Below, one piece after another: positions 45,197-48,881 of a stretch of DNA of 48,881 bases; position 1 is the first letter of the stretch; every line of letters starts with the position of its first letter. The notes beneath the pieces are model-generated. The model worked only from the letters and a program-made list of their open reading frames with translations, made no database searches and was not told the DNA's origin. This DNA comes from Rhodocyclaceae bacterium (GTDB lineage: Bacteria; Pseudomonadota; Gammaproteobacteria; Burkholderiales; Rhodocyclaceae). The translations under genes were made by a program, and so were the position numbers. The stretch lies in assembly GCA_023383815.1 (NCBI GenBank), contig JAHDYG010000025.1, positions 6,869 to 55,749 of the forward strand, read 5' to 3'.

Positions 45197-46654
45197 ATGA
45201 AGACGGCTCGACCACCGATCCAGGATGCAGGCCAGGCGCCTCGATGGCATCTCGGCTCTTACCTCCACGCAAGTGCGTCGGTGGCTGCAGTCGCCCTCGT
45301 GTGCGTGCCGCTCGTCGGGCGGATCGATCTGGCAAACCTGGCGATGCTGTTTCCGCTGGCGGTCCTCTATTCCGCACTCCGGCTCGGACGCGGGCCCGCG
45401 GTATTTTCAGCGTTCCTTTCGGTCGCCACGCTCGACTTCTTCTTCGTTCCACCGCACCTGACGCTCGTCGTCAGCGATGTGCAGTACCTGCTGACCTTCC
45501 TCGTCCTGCTGGTGGTGGCCCTGATCACGGCCCAACTCGCCGCCGGACTGCGCGAACAGCGCGATGCGGCCGAGCGCCGCGAAGCCCTGAGCCGGGCGCT
45601 CAACGAGGTCGCCAGCGAGCTGTCGGCGGCGCTGACGTTCGAGCAGATTCATGACATCGTCGAACGCAGTCTTCAACGCACGTTCGGCGCACGCGGGCGG
45701 ATCGCCCAGGAAGGCGCGCGCGACAACCCTCGGGGGCCGTACGCAGACGAGCGCGCGGCCGACCGCGTGCTGCCGCTGCACGCTCCGATGCGCACCCGCG
45801 GCACGCTTTCGGTCTGGCTGAACGACCCGGCGCGGGGGCGCGACCCTGAGTTCGCGCGCTTTCTGGAAACCTTCGCGACGCTCGTCGCAATCTCGCTGGA
45901 GCGGGTGCACTACATCGCGGTGGCAAACCAGACCGAGATCGAGATCACGTCCGAGCGCATGCGCAACGCGATGCTCAACGCGCTCTCCCATGACCTGCGA
46001 ACACCGCTCACCGCACTGGCCGGCATGGCAGAGACCCTGAAGATGACACCACCCGCACTGTCGGAGAAGCAGATGTCGCTCGTGCACGGACTGCACGAAC
46101 AGGCGGTCATGATGAGCGATCAGGTCGCCAAGATGCTCGACATGGCCCGTCTGCAGTCGGGCAAACTCCGACTCCGGTGCGAATGGCAACCCATCGAGGA
46201 AGCAGTCGGCGCAGCACTCCGTGCGCTGTCTCCCCGGCTCACCGGACACCGGGTCCGCACGGCACTTGAACCAGATCTTCCGCTCGTGGAGGTAGACGCC
46301 GTGCTGATCGAGAGCGCCCTGCGCAATCTCATCGAAAACGCCGCCAAGTATGCGCCGGCCGGAACCACGATCACGGTCACGGCGGCCGTGCACGAAGCAT
46401 GCCTCGAATTCTCGGTCGAGGACGAAGGTCCGGGCCTGCCGGCCGGGCGCGAACATGAGCTGTTCGAGATGTTCGTGCGCGGCGACGCGAGCGCCGGCAG
46501 CCCGGGGGCCGGGCTCGGCCTGGCCATCGTCAAGGCGATCGCCGAGGCCCATGGTGGCCAGGTGCGGGCAAGCCCTCGCGTACCGGCCGGCGCGCGCTTC
46601 ACGCTGTCGCTGCCGCTCGGCCACCCTCCCCAGCCGCCCGGTGAATCGTCATGA
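45197..46654 (+). CDS. KdpD-like sensor histidine kinase lacking the N-terminal KdpD domain
   Basis: A 485-residue membrane kinase. It begins directly with the DUF4118-type four-helix membrane region (about residues 24-115, with LDFFFVPPHLTLVVSD), then a coiled coil and GAF-like region (120-240), the phosphoacceptor His265 in LNALSHDLRTPLTALAG, and the ATPase domain (LIENAAKYAP; DEGPGLPAG; GAGLGLAIVKAI). Full KdpD has about 400 more residues at the N-terminus (KdpD and USP domains), absent here. The response regulator follows with an ATGA overlap. It is convergent with trkH, so it probably senses potassium or osmotic state and may control trk genes. Confidence 0.88.
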   Translation: MKTARPPIQDAGQAPRWHLGSYLHASASVAAVALVCVPLVGRIDLANLAMLFPLAVLYSALRLGRGPAVFSAFLSVATLDFFFVPPHLTLVVSDVQYLLTFLVLLVVALITAQLAAGLREQRDAAERREALSRALNEVASELSAALTFEQIHDIVERSLQRTFGARGRIAQEGARDNPRGPYADERAADRVLPLHAPMRTRGTLSVWLNDPARGRDPEFARFLETFATLVAISLERVHYIAVANQTEIEITSERMRNAMLNALSHDLRTPLTALAGMAETLKMTPPALSEKQMSLVHGLHEQAVMMSDQVAKMLDMARLQSGKLRLRCEWQPIEEAVGAALRALSPRLTGHRVRTALEPDLPLVEVDAVLIESALRNLIENAAKYAPAGTTITVTAAVHEACLEFSVEDEGPGLPAGREHELFEMFVRGDASAGSPGAGLGLAIVKAIAEAHGGQVRASPRVPAGARFTLSLPLGHPPQPPGESS

Positions 46655-47352
46655 AGGAAGTGTCGGGGCCCGCACCGATCGTGCTCGTCATCGAAGACGA
46701 ACCCAATATCCGCGGCTTCCTCGTGGCGGCCCTCGCCTCGGCCAATTGCCAGGCGTTCGACGCGGGAACGGCCGCCCGGGGGCGAATCGAGGCCGCCTCG
46801 CGCAAGCCCGACCTGCTGATCGTCGACCTCGGGCTCCCGGATGGGGATGGTTTGAGCCTGATCCGCGAGATCCGCAGCTGGAGTACCGTACCGATCCTGG
46901 TCCTTTCCGCCCGCAGCAGCGAGACCGACAAGGTCGCCGCCCTCGATCTCGGCGCGGACGACTATCTGACGAAACCCTTTGGCACCGCCGAACTGCTTGC
47001 CCGCGTCCGGGCGCTGTTGCGCCGCGCAGCGAAGGGCCCGACCGAGGAGGCCGGCCCCCTGGTCTTCGGCCGGCTGTCGGTAGACCTCGAACGGCGCATC
47101 GTGACCCGCGGCGGCGAGCTCGTGCACCTCACCCCGATCGAGTACAAGCTGCTCGCACAACTCGTCACCAATGCCGGTCGCGTCCTCACGCACCGGGATC
47201 TCCTCGCCCGGGTGTGGGGCCCGAACCACGTGGAGCACACCCACTACCTGCGCATCTACATGGCCGGCCTGCGGCGCAAACTGGAAGACGACCCGGCCTT
47301 TCCGGCACACATCATCACCGAATCCGGCGTTGGCTATCGGCTGATTCTCTGA
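46651..47352 (+). CDS. KdpE-like OmpR-family response regulator
   Basis: A 233-residue regulator. Receiver domain with EDEP at 15-18, phosphoacceptor Asp59 in LLIVDLGLPDGDG and YLTKPFG; C-terminal winged helix with HLTPIEYKLLAQLVTNAGRV and HYLRIYMAGLRRKLE, the last segment being characteristic of KdpE. It is translationally coupled to the preceding kinase gene. No kdpFABC operon is in this window; the convergent gene is trkH, 8 bp away. Target genes are not known. Confidence 0.9.
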   Translation: MKEVSGPAPIVLVIEDEPNIRGFLVAALASANCQAFDAGTAARGRIEAASRKPDLLIVDLGLPDGDGLSLIREIRSWSTVPILVLSARSSETDKVAALDLGADDYLTKPFGTAELLARVRALLRRAAKGPTEEAGPLVFGRLSVDLERRIVTRGGELVHLTPIEYKLLAQLVTNAGRVLTHRDLLARVWGPNHVEHTHYLRIYMAGLRRKLEDDPAFPAHIITESGVGYRLIL

Positions 47353-47360
47353 TGCCCGCT

Positions 47361-48818
47361 TCAGCGACGCCAGAAGGCGGGCGTCAGGACGACCAGCAGG
47401 GTGAAGATCTCGAGCCGTCCGAGAATCATCGTGAACGACAGGATCCAGATCTGCAGATCGCTCAGGGCCTGGTAGTTCGATGCCGGCCCGACGCCGCCGA
47501 GCCCTGGGCCGGTGTTGTTGATGCAGGCCACCACCGCCGAGAACGCCGTCAGCACATCCAGCCCTGTGGCAACCATCACCAGGGTCAGCGCGACGATCGA
47601 CACCATGTACATGAAGCTGTAGCCCAGCACCGCAAGCAGGATGTGATCGGGCACCGGGCCGCCGCCGACGCAGATCGGCTTCACCGCTCCGGGGTGAAGC
47701 GACCGAACCACCTCGCGGTAGATCTGTTTGTACAGGATGATCGCCCGGATCATCTTGATGCCGCCCCCGGTCGAGCCCGAACAGGGTGCGAAACTGCCCA
47801 GGAACAGGATCAGCAATTGCGCGAACATCGGCCACAGTGTGTAGTCGTAGGTCGCCAGCCCAAGCGCCGTAGCAATCGAGACGACATGGAAACTCGCGTA
47901 GCGAAGCGTCTCCCATGGGCCTTCATGTGCCCCATGCGCGATCAGGTAGACCGTGAGCAGCGCCGTGGTCCCCGCCATCGTGAGGAGAAACCACGGAATC
48001 TCGGGATCCTGCCGGTAAGCCGACAGGTTCCGGCGCAAGAGCGCAAGGTAGTGCGTCGCATAGTTGCAGCCGGCCGCCAGGGCAAACACGATCGTGACAA
48101 GCTCGATCGGCACGCTGTCGAAGGACCCCAGCGAAGCATCCTTGCTTGAAAAGCCGCCCAGACCCGTGACGGTGAAGGCATGGATCAGCGCATCCCACGG
48201 CGGCATGCCCGCCAGCCACAGGCTCAGACCGCAGGCGACCGTCAGCATGAAGTAGACCGTCCACAATCCTTTCGCGGTCTCGGCAATGCGAGGCGTCAGG
48301 CTGGACTCCTTCATCGGCCCGGGCGCCTCGGCACGGAAGACCTGACGCCCGCCGATACCGAGCAGCGGCAGGATCGCGACCATCAGCACGATGACGCCCA
48401 TGCCCCCGATCCAGTGCAGGAAGGTGCGCCACAGATTGATCGACACCGGCAGTCCGTCGAGTCCGACGAGTACGGTCGCCCCCGTCGTCGTCAAACCGGA
48501 AGCCGCCTCGAAATAGGCGTCGGTGAAACTCAACCCGGGCAAATACCCGAGCAAGGGCAGCGCGCCGAACACCGGGACCACCAGCCACGTCAGGGCCACC
48601 AGGAGAAACGCATCGCGCGGACGCAGATCGCGACGGCCGCGCCGTGTCGAAAGCCACAACGCCGAACCGCAGAGAAAGGTAGCCAGGATCGCGAAGTCGT
48701 ACGACAGGGTCGCGCCATCGTCGAGCACGAAGGAGACCGTCAGCGGAAAGAGCATCACCACCGAGAACAGCGCGATCACGGCACCGAGGGCATTGAGGGC
48801 CGGAAAGTACGCGCGCAT
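47361..48818 (-). CDS. trkH: TrkH potassium uptake channel subunit
   Basis: A 485-residue polytopic protein of the SKT superfamily with four M1-P-M2 repeats. Selectivity-loop segments can be seen as SGLTTTGATV, TGLGGFSS, SGSTGGGIKM and INNTGPGLG, each with the conserved glycine. The third has the gating loop after it (KMIRAIILYKQ). It imports K+ with control by the cytosolic TrkA ring. ATG 48818 follows the stop of the upstream gene by 10 bp. Convergent with the KdpE-like gene with almost no gap and no visible terminator. Confidence 0.93.
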   Translation of the reverse strand: MRAYFPALNALGAVIALFSVVMLFPLTVSFVLDDGATLSYDFAILATFLCGSALWLSTRRGRRDLRPRDAFLLVALTWLVVPVFGALPLLGYLPGLSFTDAYFEAASGLTTTGATVLVGLDGLPVSINLWRTFLHWIGGMGVIVLMVAILPLLGIGGRQVFRAEAPGPMKESSLTPRIAETAKGLWTVYFMLTVACGLSLWLAGMPPWDALIHAFTVTGLGGFSSKDASLGSFDSVPIELVTIVFALAAGCNYATHYLALLRRNLSAYRQDPEIPWFLLTMAGTTALLTVYLIAHGAHEGPWETLRYASFHVVSIATALGLATYDYTLWPMFAQLLILFLGSFAPCSGSTGGGIKMIRAIILYKQIYREVVRSLHPGAVKPICVGGGPVPDHILLAVLGYSFMYMVSIVALTLVMVATGLDVLTAFSAVVACINNTGPGLGGVGPASNYQALSDLQIWILSFTMILGRLEIFTLLVVLTPAFWRR

Positions 48819-48828
48819 GGGAGCGGGC

Positions 48829-48881
48829 TCAGAGGAAGCTGAAGCTCACCTGGAAGAGCTTCTCGACCTGCTTGACGAGCC
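48829..48881 (-). CDS. trkA: C-terminal end of probable TrkA (cut by window end)
   Basis: Only the last 17 residues are in the window, ending VEKLFQVSFSFL before TGA at 48831-48829. The VEKLFQV tail is typical of TrkA, the NAD-binding regulatory subunit of Trk, and the position directly upstream of trkH supports this. The rest of the gene lies outside. Confidence 0.6.
   Translation of the reverse strand, partial: LVKQVEKLFQVSFSFL

Noticed and set aside
45407-48149. Overlapping long frames on both strands across the KdpDE-like/trkH genes
   Set aside because: Shadows of genes with clear kinase, receiver and TrkH motifs.

Overview
The window is GC-rich, densely packed DNA from a betaproteobacterium. 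The gene set (fused indolepyruvate:ferredoxin oxidoreductase, PhaM, fused isobutyryl-CoA mutase, an acyl-CoA ligase plus Liv-type ABC transporter cluster) and the overall style suggest a Rhodocyclales relative of the Thauera/Azoarcus/Aromatoleum group. That placement is inference from gene content, since there is no rRNA or tRNA here. I see no insertion sequence, CRISPR array or RNA gene.

Layout. 1-3721 (minus): a small membrane protein followed by a large RTX-type Ca2+-binding protein cut off by the window start. Parts of this block are AT-richer than the rest and it looks accessory. 4244-10960 (plus): a GlcD/DLD-type FAD dehydrogenase, a fused indolepyruvate:ferredoxin oxidoreductase, a membrane-attached methyltransferase and an orphan ParA-like ATPase. 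11042-16969: the most interesting block. A clustered operator region and a sigma-54 promoter precede a five-gene operon: CuA subunit, haem-copper subunit I, SenC/SCO, a membrane protein and a formate/nitrite-family channel. A convergent sigma-54 activator with a cysteine-rich PAS domain follows. Subunit I has all the haem and CuB histidines but lacks the tyrosine and glutamate of oxygen reductases. The gene order matches the norSY-senC-orf1 clusters of ammonia oxidisers, so I read it as a CuA-type nitric oxide reductase (sNOR-like).

17166-17600: phaM. 17636-27377 (minus): one long operon for uptake and CoA activation of an organic acid: acyl-CoA ligase, livGHM, binding protein, livF, a PaaK-like ligase and a CaiB-type CoA-transferase. 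27660-30938 (minus): icmF, from a promoter whose spacer carries three ACGT half-sites. A hybrid histidine kinase and an OmpR-type regulator are divergent from it.

34175-45150: propionyl-CoA/methylmalonyl-CoA metabolism. A VOC protein (candidate epimerase) lies apart from the operon mcm-meaB-pccB-pccA, which is divergent from gntR-enoyl-CoA hydratase. The same palindrome CATAATTATG sits at the gntR/mcm divergent promoters and just upstream of the VOC gene, pointing to one small regulon. A lysine-2,3-aminomutase-family gene with its own promoter and terminator lies between. 45197-48881: a KdpD/KdpE-like two-component system convergent with trkH and the end of a probable trkA, i.e. potassium uptake.

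Taken together the window shows organic and amino acid oxidation through CoA thioesters (propionyl-CoA, isobutyryl-CoA, indolepyruvate), PHB storage, and probable anaerobic nitrogen-oxide metabolism.
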